A DNA stretch of 64,000 nucleotides, taken from NCBI RefSeq assembly GCF_008806955.1, contig NZ_CP031727.1:3982001-4046000 (forward strand), written 5' to 3'. The DNA is from Cellvibrio sp. KY-YJ-3. Lineage in GTDB: Bacteria; Pseudomonadota; Gammaproteobacteria; Pseudomonadales; Cellvibrionaceae. Below are positions 1 to 9,341 of this stretch, piece by piece. Made by a program: the position numbers and the translations under genes. Under the pieces are notes generated by a model that was not told the origin of the DNA, made no database searches, and was given only the letters and a program-made list of their open reading frames with translations. The stretch's first letter is position 1. Every line of letters starts with the position of its first letter.

Positions 1-476
1 CGATCCATGGAATAAATTCCACGACTCGCTTCAGCCAATACATTGCTATCTATATCTGAGGCGATAATTTCAACCGGAGGATCGTAACGGCCAAATGCCT
101 CAACCAGCGTAATCGCAATGGAATAAGGTTCTTCACCGGTACTGGATGCAGCACACCACACCCGCAATTTGGGTGAACCACTGCGATGTGTTTTGGCATA
201 ATCAGCCAGTATATTGAAATGATGGGATTCGCGAAAAAATGCCGTCAGGTTTGTTGTCAGTGCATTAACAAACTCTTCCTGCTCGGCAGGTGTTTGCTCT
301 AGATGATTTAAATAAACGGCAAAATCAACCAGCCCCAACACCCGCAAACGACGCGCCAAACGGCTATAGACCAACTGTTTTTTGCTATCCCCCAAATGAA
401 TGCCAGCCTTACGATAAATAATCGCTTTGATTCGCTCAAAATCAGCGTCGCGATAATTAAACTCGCGGTCACGCAT
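1..476 (-). CDS. cheR: Chemotaxis protein methyltransferase CheR (C-terminus cut by window edge)
   Basis: S-adenosylmethionine-dependent methyltransferase that methylates receptor glutamates for chemosensory adaptation. About 158 N-terminal residues are present. They include the N-terminal helical domain, the family motif NLTAFFRE (about residues 78-85) and the SAM-binding motif CAASSTGEEPYSIA. The stop codon lies before base 1. The ATG overlaps the stop of the upstream receptor gene (TAATG), which implies translational coupling. That receptor ends in a pentapeptide of the kind CheR binds, so the two very likely work together. In the related Pseudomonas Che2 cluster cheD and cheB follow cheR; here that side is outside the window. 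Confidence 0.93.
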   Translation of the reverse strand, partial: MRDREFNYRDADFERIKAIIYRKAGIHLGDSKKQLVYSRLARRLRVLGLVDFAVYLNHLEQTPAEQEEFVNALTTNLTAFFRESHHFNILADYAKTHRSGSPKLRVWCAASSTGEEPYSIAITLVEAFGRYDPPVEIIASDIDSNVLAEASRGIYSMD

Positions 477-2818
477 TAAAACTCTTCCCATTCATCTTCC
501 TGAGCTGCTTTGGGCGGTGCGAGTTTTCTTGCAGGAGCAGCTTTAACAGGTTTCTTACCGGGCGCACTTAACCGTTTTTTTGGCGCAGGCTCTACAGCGC
601 TATCTACTGCAAGATGAAACTGTGCAACACTTTGGGTTAACTGATCCGCTTGTGCTTGCAAGCTTTCGGCTGCCGCTGCTGCCTGTTCCACTAGCGCCGC
701 ATTCTGCTGAGTCATTTCATCCATTTGTGATACAGCAGTAGAAACCTCCTCAATACCAGTGGACTGCTCAGCCGAAGCAGCGGCAATCTCAGCCATAATG
801 TCATTCACACGTTTTATCGCATTCACAATTTCTTTCATGGTATCGCCGGATTTTCCAACCAACTGATTACCACTATCAATTTTTTGTACTGAATCCGATA
901 TCAGCGCTTTAATATCTTTTGCTGCATTAGCCGAGCGCTGCGCCAGGGTTCGCACCTCGGATGCAACCACTGCAAAACCACGCCCCTGATCGCCGGCACG
1001 CGCCGCCTCTACCGCTGCATTGAGCGCAAGAATGTTAGTCTGGAACGCGATACCATCAATAACACCAATAATGTCAGAGATTTTCCGCGCCGATTCATTA
1101 ATTGCATTCATGGTGGTGACAACTTGCTGAATCAAAGTACCGCCATCTGTCGCAACTGCCGATGCCTGTTCCGCCAGTACGTTAGCCTGTTTGGCGTTAT
1201 CGGCATTTAATTTAACGGTGGAGGTTAATTCTTCCATAGAGGAAGCCGTCTCTTCCAAATTTGCCGCTTGCTGTTCAGTGCGGCTGGAAAGATCGGCATT
1301 GCCTTGGGCAATTTCACTGGAGGCAGTGAAAATAGTATCCGCTGCCATACGAATTTCACCGAGCATACTGGTGAGACTGGAGGTTGTTTCATTACAATAA
1401 TTTTTCAAATCGCCAAAGGTGCCCGAATAATCAGCATCAATAGTCTCGGTAAGATTGCCCTGTGCAATCGCGCCCAACACCCGAGCTACGTCTTTCAGGC
1501 CTTTATCAGCAGTGGTGACCAAACTATTTAGCCCTTCCGCCAGCTTGAGGAAAAAACCATTTTTACCTTCGGTTTTCAGTCGCACACTAAAATCGCCTGC
1601 AGCCGCAGCTTCAACCAAATGATTAACTTCCTGCTCAACCGCAACTTCTTCAGTGCGATCCAACCATTCAACGACAGATCCGAGGCGCGCACCATCTTTG
1701 GAAAAAATGGGGTTGGCAACCAACCGAAATGAACGCTTGCCAACAACAATATTGCCGGTGTACGTAGTGGTTAAATTTTCTAGCAACTTCATTTGATGTG
1801 CGGGGTTTTTATGGAATATATCCATATTACTACCAACGATTTTATCCACAGAAAAATGCGGTAACACGGACTTAATATCTGCCTCTGCAATACGCAGCAT
1901 CATCTCCACCGATTTATTCATGTAAATAATTTTTCGTTCCGGGTCGGCGATCATCACATTGGTAGTCGTGGTTTCAAGCGCACCAAGAATCCGGCTCATT
2001 TCATGCTCGGCAGCCACCTCTTTGGTTCTGTCTATCCATTCCACAACGGAACCCAAACGCTCGCCAGAATCCGAAAAGATAGGATTGGCAATCAAGCGAA
2101 AACTGCAGCCAGCCACTACTATATTACCCACATAGGTATCACGGAGATTGGCGAGCAATTGACTTTGATGTGCAGGGTTGCGATGAAAAATATCCATATT
2201 ACTGCCCAGCACTTTATCCACCGAAAAATGTGGCAATGCTTTGCGTAATTCGTTTTCTACTGCGCGCAACATTTTTTCGACAGCCTTGTTCATGTAAATA
2301 ATAGTGCGATCATTATCAGCAACCATGACATTGGAAGAGGTTGAATCAAGCGCACTTAAAATACGATCCATCTCGCGCTGCGCATTGACATTCTTAATAG
2401 CGTTTTGGGTGATATCAGTCGCGTATTTCACAACCTTAATCACTCGCCCATCGGTATCAAGGATTGGATTGTAACTAGCCTGAATCCATACTTCTTTGCC
2501 GCCCTTGCCGATGCGTTTATATTGGCCAGCCTCAAAATCGCCGCGCGCCAAACATTCCCAAAACTTTCGGTAGGCATCACTCGCACGATATTCAGAATCT
2601 ACAAACATACTGTGATGGCGACCTTTAACTTCATCCAAACTATATCCGGTTAACGCCAGAAAATTTTGATTGGCATTGAGGATGGTGCCATCCAATGCAA
2701 ATTCAATAACCGCTTGCACGCGATGAATCGCCGCCAATTGGCCGCGAACATTCTCCAATTCTTGTGCGTTGACTTTAATCAGATCTTTATCGCCAGCAAA
2801 TAATTCAAATAGTTTCAT
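476..2818 (-). CDS. Soluble methyl-accepting chemotaxis protein with three PAS domains and a WEEF docking tail
   Basis: Cytoplasmic chemoreceptor of 780 residues; no transmembrane segment is visible. Residues about 33-140 form a first PAS domain ([10 protein letters not shown], then a PAC-like end). Two PAS-like units of 124 residues follow (150-273 and 274-397), clearly similar to each other and sharing [20 protein letters not shown] and [13 protein letters not shown]-like linker and the methyl-accepting signalling hairpin come next, with the conserved tip [20 protein letters not shown]. The C-terminus is a basic, Pro/Ala-rich tether ending EDEWEEF, matching the xWxxF pentapeptide that recruits CheR/CheB. 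The gene lies between cheW and cheR, the place of Aer2/McpB in Pseudomonas aeruginosa. Ligand unknown; a PAS-bound cofactor such as heme or flavin is inference. Confidence 0.92.
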   Translation of the reverse strand: MKLFELFAGDKDLIKVNAQELENVRGQLAAIHRVQAVIEFALDGTILNANQNFLALTGYSLDEVKGRHHSMFVDSEYRASDAYRKFWECLARGDFEAGQYKRIGKGGKEVWIQASYNPILDTDGRVIKVVKYATDITQNAIKNVNAQREMDRILSALDSTSSNVMVADNDRTIIYMNKAVEKMLRAVENELRKALPHFSVDKVLGSNMDIFHRNPAHQSQLLANLRDTYVGNIVVAGCSFRLIANPIFSDSGERLGSVVEWIDRTKEVAAEHEMSRILGALETTTTNVMIADPERKIIYMNKSVEMMLRIAEADIKSVLPHFSVDKIVGSNMDIFHKNPAHQMKLLENLTTTYTGNIVVGKRSFRLVANPIFSKDGARLGSVVEWLDRTEEVAVEQEVNHLVEAAAAGDFSVRLKTEGKNGFFLKLAEGLNSLVTTADKGLKDVARVLGAIAQGNLTETIDADYSGTFGDLKNYCNETTSSLTSMLGEIRMAADTIFTASSEIAQGNADLSSRTEQQAANLEETASSMEELTSTVKLNADNAKQANVLAEQASAVATDGGTLIQQVVTTMNAINESARKISDIIGVIDGIAFQTNILALNAAVEAARAGDQGRGFAVVASEVRTLAQRSANAAKDIKALISDSVQKIDSGNQLVGKSGDTMKEIVNAIKRVNDIMAEIAAASAEQSTGIEEVSTAVSQMDEMTQQNAALVEQAAAAAESLQAQADQLTQSVAQFHLAVDSAVEPAPKKRLSAPGKKPVKAAPARKLAPPKAAQEDEWEEF
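1628..2371 (-). repeat. Tandem duplication of a PAS-like unit inside the chemoreceptor
   Basis: Two adjacent 372-base units (2000-2371 and 1628-1999) encode 124-residue PAS-like modules with the same sequence blocks in the same order. The protein copies are closely similar, but the DNA has diverged, so the duplication is not recent. Confidence 0.8.
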
Positions 2819-2830
2819 GGGTAATTTTCC

Positions 2831-3331
2831 TTAGTTTTTTGTCGCCGGTGCGTCTGCTGTATCGAATAATCCCAACTCTTCGCTGGATATAAGTTCGTTA
2901 ATATCAACCAAAATAATCATCTGCTCATTAACACTTGCCAGCCCCAACAAATAACGGCTGTTAAACGCCACGCCAAAATCGGGTGGCGGTCGCAACTGTT
3001 CCTTACTCAAACCGACAACATCTGATACGCCGTCTACCACAATGCCCACAATGCGGCTGCGAATATGCAGCACTATCACAATCGTAAATTCGTCGTAAGT
3101 TACCTGTCCTACGTTGAATTTAATGCGCAAATCAACAATTGGAACTATATCGCCACGCAGATTAATCACCCCCTTAATAAAGGGCGGTGCATTAGCAATT
3201 TTTGTTACCGACTCATAACCGCGAATTTCTTTTACGGTCAGAATATCAATTGCATAATTTTCATCACCCAAACTAAAAGTGAGGAATTCCTGCACGGTAC
3301 TCGCAGAAATTGATTGCGACAGTTGATCCAT
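2831..3331 (-). CDS. cheW: Chemotaxis coupling protein CheW
   Basis: Adaptor that bridges the chemoreceptor tip and CheA. The protein has 166 residues, all one CheW domain: EFLTFSLGDENYAIDILTVKEIRG near the start, shown as family-typical blocks FSLG and KEIRG, then NAPPFIKGVINLRG and a conserved VDLR. I start at the ATG at 3331, which has GGGAG seven bases upstream; a GTG two codons earlier is too close to that site. It lies 12 bases upstream of the soluble receptor gene and 35 bases downstream of cheA, in the same operon. Confidence 0.95.
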   Translation of the reverse strand: MDQLSQSISASTVQEFLTFSLGDENYAIDILTVKEIRGYESVTKIANAPPFIKGVINLRGDIVPIVDLRIKFNVGQVTYDEFTIVIVLHIRSRIVGIVVDGVSDVVGLSKEQLRPPPDFGVAFNSRYLLGLASVNEQMIILVDINELISSEELGLFDTADAPATKN

Positions 3332-3366
3332 ACACACGCACTCCCAAACAGAGGTATTGCTAAAGT

Positions 3367-5331
3367 TTAGCTAGCAGCAGCCAAATGCACCGATTGATTA
3401 ATCGATAGCGCCAGGGATTCCACATCCAAAATCAATGCAACACTGCCATCGCCTAAAATGGTGGCACCGGCAACACCCTCAACGCGTTTGTAATGCTGCT
3501 CCAGGCTTTTAATGACCACTTGCTGTTGGCCAACCAAGGCATCCACAAACAATGCAAACCGATGTTTCGCAGTTTCAACCAATACCACAATGCCTTTGGA
3601 AACTTCGCTAAAAACAGGCTCCAATTGCATAATGCTGTGCAGCCGTAAGATGGGCCAATATTCATTGCGCACCTGCAGTAACTGATCGTTACTACCCAAG
3701 GTTTTAATGTCCTTTTGCGCTGGTTGAATGGATTCCACAATAGAAACCAGTGGAATAATAAATGTTTGATCGCCAACAGATACGCACATGCCATCCACAA
3801 TGGCCAAGGTCAATGGCAAATGAATAGTAAAACTGGAACCCTGTCCCGCGCGGGATTCAATGTGAATGCGCCCACCTAAACTTTGCACATTGCGCTTCAC
3901 CACATCCATTCCCACTCCGCGCCCGGAAATATCAGTCACAGCGGCAGCAGTTGAAAAACCTGGCGCAAAAATTAATTGCCATACCTCTTCATCTTTTGGG
4001 TTGTCACTAACAGGGATATTATTTTCATAGGCTTTTTCCAGAATGCGCTCGCGATTCAAACCGCCACCATCATCGCTGATACTGATAACAATATTACCGC
4101 CCTGCTGCGCGGCGCGAAGCGTCACCTTACCTGCCGGATCTTTACCGCGTTCGCGGCGCACCTCGGGTGATTCAATGCCGTGATCAATACTATTGCGCAC
4201 CAAATGCGTCAGTGGGTCCACTAACTTTTCGGTTAGGCCTTTATCCAATTCGGTATCGCCGCCCTCGATAATTAACTCAATTTGTTTTCCCAACTTACCG
4301 GCAAGGTCGCGCACAACACGCGGGAAACGATTAAACACAAAGGATACTGGCAACATGCGGATTGACATAACCGCTTCCTGAATTTCCCGCGTGTTACGCT
4401 CCAATTCACTGGCAACTGCTTGAAATTTTTCAGCAATCGCCCCCTCAAGGCTTTGCCCTAACAAGTTCATCATGGATTGGGTGATAACAATTTCACCCAC
4501 GAGATTAATGAGCTGATCAACCTTGGCAACATCTACACGAATGGATGAACTCTCTACCGCCACCGATTCTGCGGTTTTATGTTTTACCGGTTTGTGAGAG
4601 AGTTCAGTATTTTTTTCTGCAACAGGAATTGCAGCAGATCCTGGCGCTATCACTGGTGGTATTGCAGGAACTACTATTGGCGCCGCCGGGACGGATGGAA
4701 TTTCGTCAAAAAAACCAAAACCTTCATCATCACTAGCAGCCAACAAGCTATCAACAAAACCAAACACCGTATCTTTGTTTTCTGGCACTGATGACTCATC
4801 AAAAAAACCAAAGGATTCATCGTCGGAAACGGTCGCCGACTCTTCAAAAAAACCATAAGCTTCACTTTCGGACGCAGGAGAGGTTTCGGTAAAAAAACCA
4901 TAGGCGGGGTTTTCATTTACCGAAGGGTTTGGAAGTGTAGCAGCGCCCGAGGTCACTACTTCAAGCTGTTCAGTGAGTTGATGTACGCCAGCCCAATCGA
5001 TTGCGTCACCATGGCGATAAGCGAGCAGAATTTCTTTTAGTTTATCGACAGCCTGTAAAAATAAATCAACCATGGCTGCAGTAATGGCGAGATTGCCTTT
5101 GCGGATTTTATCCAGCAACCCTTCCATAATATGTGTTGCACTGGTTAGCGCATCAAAACCAAAAATTCCACTACCGCCTTTTATCGAGTGAGCGGCACGA
5201 AAGATGCTGTTAAGCATTTCAGCGTCAGGGCTTGTGATATCAAGCTCCAACAGCAGCTGCTCCATCTCATCCAAGTGCTCTTGGCTCTCGTCAAAAAAGA
5301 CAGTGTGAAATTGTTTCATGTCTATCGACAT
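3367..5331 (-). CDS. cheA: Chemotaxis histidine kinase CheA with a GFF-repeat linker
   Basis: Autophosphorylating kinase of the chemosensory array, 654 residues. The HPt domain covers 1-105, with phospho-acceptor His48 in FRAAHSIKGG. A long linker (130-262) contains five (Y/F)GF(F/V) motifs where a P2 domain would normally lie. Then come the dimerisation domain (about 263-330), the ATPase domain (N box LVRNSIDHGIE, G1 DDGGG, G2 GRGVGMDVV) and a CheW-like regulatory domain to the end. The ATG at 5331 has AAGGA eight bases upstream. It sits between cheY and cheW and presumably phosphorylates the adjacent CheY, and perhaps the receiver domain of the nearby phosphatase/kinase fusion. The catalytic residues look intact. 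Confidence 0.96.
   Translation of the reverse strand: MSIDMKQFHTVFFDESQEHLDEMEQLLLELDITSPDAEMLNSIFRAAHSIKGGSGIFGFDALTSATHIMEGLLDKIRKGNLAITAAMVDLFLQAVDKLKEILLAYRHGDAIDWAGVHQLTEQLEVVTSGAATLPNPSVNENPAYGFFTETSPASESEAYGFFEESATVSDDESFGFFDESSVPENKDTVFGFVDSLLAASDDEGFGFFDEIPSVPAAPIVVPAIPPVIAPGSAAIPVAEKNTELSHKPVKHKTAESVAVESSSIRVDVAKVDQLINLVGEIVITQSMMNLLGQSLEGAIAEKFQAVASELERNTREIQEAVMSIRMLPVSFVFNRFPRVVRDLAGKLGKQIELIIEGGDTELDKGLTEKLVDPLTHLVRNSIDHGIESPEVRRERGKDPAGKVTLRAAQQGGNIVISISDDGGGLNRERILEKAYENNIPVSDNPKDEEVWQLIFAPGFSTAAAVTDISGRGVGMDVVKRNVQSLGGRIHIESRAGQGSSFTIHLPLTLAIVDGMCVSVGDQTFIIPLVSIVESIQPAQKDIKTLGSNDQLLQVRNEYWPILRLHSIMQLEPVFSEVSKGIVVLVETAKHRFALFVDALVGQQQVVIKSLEQHYKRVEGVAGATILGDGSVALILDVESLALSINQSVHLAAAS
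4702..4902 (-). repeat. Five regularly spaced GFF motifs in the CheA linker
   Basis: Motifs YGFF, YGFF, FGFF, FGFV and FGFF begin at CheA residues 144, 159, 174, 190 and 205, a period of 15-16 residues, each followed by acidic residues (E/D, often EE or DE). They sit in an otherwise low-complexity Ser/Glu/Asp stretch. The regular spacing of aromatic motifs in a disordered linker suggests short docking motifs, perhaps for response regulators in place of a folded P2; this role is inference. Confidence 0.8.
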
Positions 5332-5413
5332 TTCTCACATCCTTCGCAATACCTTCAGTATTTCCGTAAAGGCGCCGTTTGCTGCGCCCTGGTTATTCAC
5401 CGCAATAGTGCCC

Positions 5414-5779
5414 CTACCCCATCACTTTTTTAGCAATTTCCAACAATTTATTGGGATCAAAAGGTTTTACCATCCAACCTGTTGCGCCAGCGGCTCGCCC
5501 TTGTGCTTTCATGGCATCGCTAGCTTCAGTGGTGAGCACGACAATCGGTGTGCGGATGTGAGCAGGTAAGGTACGTAAGGATTTAATCAGCGTTAAACCA
5601 TCCATATTCGGCATGTTCTGATCGGTTAACACAAAGTCATAGCTTTTTGTTTTGCACAAATTCAACGCTTCCAAACCATCTTTCGCAGCAGTAACCGTAT
5701 AACCGGCGGATTTTAATGTTGCCTCTACCATTTGCCTTACCGATACTGAATCATCGACGATCAACACATGTTTACTCAT
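5414..5779 (-). CDS. cheY: CheY-like single-domain response regulator
   Basis: Stand-alone receiver domain of 121 residues. It has the acidic pair Asp9/Asp10, phospho-acceptor Asp53 (LTDQNMPNMDG), switch Thr83 and Lys105 (MVKPF), so it should be phosphorylatable. It lies directly upstream of cheA and is its most likely target. Whether it drives flagella or, as in many Che2-type systems, something else cannot be told from the sequence. Single-domain CheY proteins look alike, so the family is certain but the output is not. Confidence 0.92.
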   Translation of the reverse strand: MSKHVLIVDDSVSVRQMVEATLKSAGYTVTAAKDGLEALNLCKTKSYDFVLTDQNMPNMDGLTLIKSLRTLPAHIRTPIVVLTTEASDAMKAQGRAAGATGWMVKPFDPNKLLEIAKKVMG

Positions 5780-5804
5780 AGCGCTAGCCCCAAATACATT
5801 TCCA

Positions 5805-7511
5805 TTAAAAAGAACTAATTACTGCCCGAATCAAATTACCGGGCGGCACAATCTCCACTGATTGCGCCAAGCCGCGAATTAAGTACAAACCGCGCCCGGA
5901 AAGTTGATCATCATTATTTTTATCTAACACGGCGGGATCATAACCAACCCCGGTGTCTTTTACGGTGATCATCAAGCTCGGGGTGATGGCATCTTTTAGC
6001 CATTCAAGCGATAAGGAAATCGTATCTTTTTCGGTTAATCGCTTTAACCGGCGCTCGCGCTCCTGAAAATAAAACTCAAAGCCATCGGCATTTTCTTTAA
6101 ACTCAGAGTCAAGCCGTAAAATGCCATGATCAATTGCATTGCTAACCATTTCACTCACAATTAAAAATACTATCTGGCAGACATTTTGATCGACACCCAA
6201 ATATTGCAGAAACTTATTTACAAGTGGAGGAATTTCACATTCTGCAATCTTGCGCCCGGACAGCTCCACCGCCCAGGAAAAATGGCCAATTCCCGGCTCA
6301 ATTCGTCGATGCAAAATACCGTCTGTGAGTAGCCGCGAACTGCCCAGGAGCATTGCTGCAGGTGTTAAAGTGCACATGGAGACATCATCACTGTAAGTCG
6401 CACATCCTGTGTGGGCATGTAGCGCTGCCACCAATTGCGCATGCAAATCAGCAGGTTCAGACTCGATAACATCCACCACCCGCTGCATGGAAAAACAATC
6501 TCCAGCCGGGTTTCTCTCTTCTAGCAAACCGTCGGTACAGGCGAAAAAAAATCCGCTTTTAGGAAAACGATAGGTTTCAACAGTTGCTTCAAACTGGTCA
6601 TCATCAAGAATACCCAACGCCATGTGACGCGAGCGAAAAGTTTGCTGAATTACACCATCGCTAACCCAGTGCGCAGTTGGCATTCCACCATTCCACACGT
6701 GGAGTTCACCTTGATCTTTTTGTACCTGCACAATAATGGCAGCAACAAATCGATCAGGAGGGGTATCGCGGCAGAGTTTTTTATTGAGTTCAGTCACTAT
6801 GGGTTGCAGATGAAACCCCTTGGCCACCATGCTATTAAAGATGGATACCGCTGGCATTATAGTAATTGCCGCCGAGAGACCATGACCGGTCGCATCTGCC
6901 AGCATAAAATATAAATCGCCACCGGGAGAGGTGCGCGCCATTGCGATATCGCCACTGAATGAAGCAGAGGATTGCAACCAGGTTTCAACACCTTGAACTT
7001 TTTGACTGTTTTGCCCGAGCAAATATTCATAAATGAATTTAGCAATTGCCTCTTCGCGCTCAGCTTCTTTTTTAAACCGCGCCAATTCGGCATTTTGCAA
7101 GCTGATGAGTTTTTGCATGGACACCGAATTAATAAGTGCCCTTACTTTTAAAGCCAACAACGACAAATTGATGGGCTTGATAATGTAATCGGCAATACCG
7201 CACGCAAAACAATTTTGCAGAAAATCCGGATCCTCATTGACACTAATCATAATGACCGGTGGTATTGAAATATTTTCATTGGCCAGATCGCGCATCAAAT
7301 TCAGGCCAGTACCATCACCCAACTCGTAATCCAGCAATACCAAATCGATTACAGAGTTATTACTTAGCTCGCGCTTGGCATCGGAAAAGCTGAACGCAGA
7401 ATGGGTTTGCAGATCCTTACTGTGCAAAAATTCGCATAGCAGTTCATTTAGCAGTTGATCATCGTCAACAACTAAAATACGCAGCGTTTTGTCCGACAGT
7501 AATTCAGTCAT
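5805..7511 (-). CDS. Receiver / PP2C phosphatase / anti-sigma-type kinase fusion (HsbR-like)
   Basis: A 568-residue partner-switching regulator. Residues 10-125 are a receiver domain (Asp16-18, phospho-acceptor Asp61 in LLDYELGDG, Lys112). A short coiled-coil linker leads to an RsbU/SpoIIE-type PP2C phosphatase (about 175-385) with metal-binding motifs SGD (Asp188), ADATGHG (Asp206), CTDG (Asp327) and SDD (375-376). The C-terminus (about 410-568) is an RsbW-like ATPase: Asn458 in EMVSNAIDHG, DTGVGYDP, and GRGLYLIRGLA. Such proteins both phosphorylate and dephosphorylate STAS partners. The architecture is that of Pseudomonas HsbR. Two STAS genes lie just upstream and cheY just downstream, so control by CheA through the receiver is plausible but unproven. 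Confidence 0.9.
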   Translation of the reverse strand: MTELLSDKTLRILVVDDDQLLNELLCEFLHSKDLQTHSAFSFSDAKRELSNNSVIDLVLLDYELGDGTGLNLMRDLANENISIPPVIMISVNEDPDFLQNCFACGIADYIIKPINLSLLALKVRALINSVSMQKLISLQNAELARFKKEAEREEAIAKFIYEYLLGQNSQKVQGVETWLQSSASFSGDIAMARTSPGGDLYFMLADATGHGLSAAITIMPAVSIFNSMVAKGFHLQPIVTELNKKLCRDTPPDRFVAAIIVQVQKDQGELHVWNGGMPTAHWVSDGVIQQTFRSRHMALGILDDDQFEATVETYRFPKSGFFFACTDGLLEERNPAGDCFSMQRVVDVIESEPADLHAQLVAALHAHTGCATYSDDVSMCTLTPAAMLLGSSRLLTDGILHRRIEPGIGHFSWAVELSGRKIAECEIPPLVNKFLQYLGVDQNVCQIVFLIVSEMVSNAIDHGILRLDSEFKENADGFEFYFQERERRLKRLTEKDTISLSLEWLKDAITPSLMITVKDTGVGYDPAVLDKNNDDQLSGRGLYLIRGLAQSVEIVPPGNLIRAVISSF

Positions 7512-7586
7512 AAGCTTCCAGTGCAGGCAACCATAAAAACAGTAACAACACCAAGTGTTGAGTGAGCAAAATCTACGGCAAGAACA

Positions 7587-7871
7587 CTATATGTAGTCGA
7601 AAATGCGCTGCATGTTGGCCATCGCTAATATTTGTGCAGTAGCTCCCTTTGCACCCTTGATATACATTTTCTTATTAGAGGCCGCAGCGCGACGCTGCCA
7701 CATCATCATCATGCCCAAGGCAGCACTATCTAAATACTCGACGGCACCAAAGTCGAACACAATTTTGGTGATTCCATTGCCTTCCAGACACTCGGTACAC
7801 TTTCGTTGGAATTCTTTGTGATAGCCGTAATCAAAACGATTAGGTAGTATCACAACAGCTTGATCAGTCAT
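7587..7871 (-). CDS. STAS-domain anti-sigma-factor antagonist (copy 1)
   Basis: Small STAS protein of 94 residues, of the SpoIIAA/RsbV/HsbA type. The phosphorylatable serine is Ser49 in EYLDSAALG, followed by an unusual run of four methionines. The ATG at 7871 is chosen because GGAG lies five bases upstream; an in-frame TTG at 7895 has no comparable site. It is the likely substrate of the phosphatase/kinase encoded next in the operon. The unphosphorylated form would bind an anti-sigma-type partner; the final target is unknown. Confidence 0.9.
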   Translation of the reverse strand: MTDQAVVILPNRFDYGYHKEFQRKCTECLEGNGITKIVFDFGAVEYLDSAALGMMMMWQRRAAASNKKMYIKGAKGATAQILAMANMQRIFDYI

Positions 7872-7904
7872 AACTACTCCAGTTAAAAGCGCCAAATAAA
7901 TAAA

Positions 7905-8186
7905 TTAATCAATATCAATAATTTTTTGAATATTTGCCAACCCAAGAATCTCTTTGGGTGCTGATTTCAGATTTTGCATAATTAGCTTGGCATTTTTTGC
8001 CTGTACTTTTTTATGCGACATAACCAGCAAGCCAATGCCTGCACTGTCGATATACTCCATTTCAATACAGTCCAATGTCACATTGCCACCAAAATCCAGG
8101 GCAGCAGCAATAGCAGCGTTGAATTCACTGCTGGATGAATAATCAAAACGTTTTGGCATGCGAATTACAGCGGCTGACTGAGTCAT
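7905..8186 (-). CDS. STAS-domain anti-sigma-factor antagonist (copy 2)
   Basis: Second STAS protein, 93 residues, with Ser48 in EYIDSAGIG, the canonical phosphorylation motif. It has a good ribosome-binding site (GGGAG six bases before the ATG). It is separated by 33 bases from the other STAS gene and is a diverged paralogue: same length, same N-terminal RFDY motif, different core. Two such proteins beside one HsbR-like regulator suggest either two outputs or a competing pair. Family assignment is firm; roles are inferred. Confidence 0.91.
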   Translation of the reverse strand: MTQSAAVIRMPKRFDYSSSSEFNAAIAAALDFGGNVTLDCIEMEYIDSAGIGLLVMSHKKVQAKNAKLIMQNLKSAPKEILGLANIQKIIDID

Positions 8187-8204
8187 TGTTAACTCCCGGA
8201 TAAT

Positions 8205-9341
8205 TTAAAAAAGATCTACAGAACCGCTTTCTATCGAGGAAGCAGATACTGGATTGTGTTTTTGGCGCGCACCGCTATTCCTGTAGTTAGCAACTTCTTT
8301 TTCAAGCCGCTCAGGAAAATTTGCTGCTTGTGTTAACTGTGCAACCAGAGGTTTCAGATCATTTAATTGCGAAATACTGTAATCGATGTTTTGTCGCGAC
8401 ATATCTTCAAATTGCAAGGCACGGGTTGCATTGTTCAACGCCACAACCAATTGCGCCAAAATGCCTTCCATTTGATGTGTTATCGCTTGATCCGCATCCG
8501 CCTTTTGGATTAATTGGGAGCTGATTCTTTGCATTTCTGCCTTGGCCAGTAACACATAGGTCATGTCCTGGGAGGCAACTTGCCCAACCACTTGATCAAG
8601 CTCTGCAATTGCCGTAGCAATAGCTCTTAGCTGTTGCTGTATATCGCGACTGAAACCTGCTGAGCGATTGGAAAGTGCGCGTACTTCGTCGGCAACCACG
8701 GCAAAGCCACGCCCGGCTTCACCGGCACGCGCAGCCTCAATCGCAGCATTAAGTGCCAGCAAATTAGTTTGGGAGGCTATTTGATCTATGTCTTTTAGCG
8801 CACGGATAACGGTAGGCATTTGCTCGGCAATGGCGCCCACTTTTTCCACTAGTTCCATAGACGAAGCGCTAATTTCAACCGTGGTATCTACAAAGCGGTT
8901 GAGCAGATCATAGGTATTTTCTGCAAACAAACTCATGCGCGCTGAAATGGTATTTTTATCCGTTTCATTATCATAAAGCAGGTTATGGATATGGTTTTGC
9001 TGTTCATCCAGCAAGGTTTTAATGGCATCAAAAGACTGGACTAACAAGCCAATTGCGTCGGCTTGAATCGCAATTTGTGCGTGTAAACTTTTCTGGGTTT
9101 CTGCAACAACCTCGCCCATTATCAGGCTGGCATCCTGCAGGGGGGCGGCGTTGTCTTGCCGTTGGGTGTGGCTGTCGCCACCGCCAACCAATTCAGGCCT
9201 GGCATATGAATTGAGCGACAAAACCAATACCACCATAACCAAGGTACTAAATACTGCCGCTAATAAAGGATGAACCCAAACTCCAAGTGCTCCACCGCCA
9301 ACAAAGGCTGCAGCAATAACGATAATCTGCTTGGTTGGCAT
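8205..9341 (-). CDS. Membrane-anchored methyl-accepting chemotaxis-like protein without a sensor domain
   Basis: About 378 residues. Two closely spaced hydrophobic segments near the N-terminus (residues about 5-45) leave almost no periplasmic loop. A coiled-coil linker and a methyl-accepting signalling region follow, with the tip [20 protein letters not shown] and [17 protein letters not shown]. There is no recognisable ligand-binding domain, so it may sense membrane state or internal cues. I use the ATG at 9341; an in-frame TTG at 9404 would add 21 residues but lacks a clear ribosome-binding site. It is the first gene of the chemosensory operon, in the position of McpA/CttP next to Pseudomonas Che2, although CttP has a large sensor domain. 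Confidence 0.85.
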   Translation of the reverse strand: MPTKQIIVIAAAFVGGGALGVWVHPLLAAVFSTLVMVVLVLSLNSYARPELVGGGDSHTQRQDNAAPLQDASLIMGEVVAETQKSLHAQIAIQADAIGLLVQSFDAIKTLLDEQQNHIHNLLYDNETDKNTISARMSLFAENTYDLLNRFVDTTVEISASSMELVEKVGAIAEQMPTVIRALKDIDQIASQTNLLALNAAIEAARAGEAGRGFAVVADEVRALSNRSAGFSRDIQQQLRAIATAIAELDQVVGQVASQDMTYVLLAKAEMQRISSQLIQKADADQAITHQMEGILAQLVVALNNATRALQFEDMSRQNIDYSISQLNDLKPLVAQLTQAANFPERLEKEVANYRNSGARQKHNPVSASSIESGSVDLF

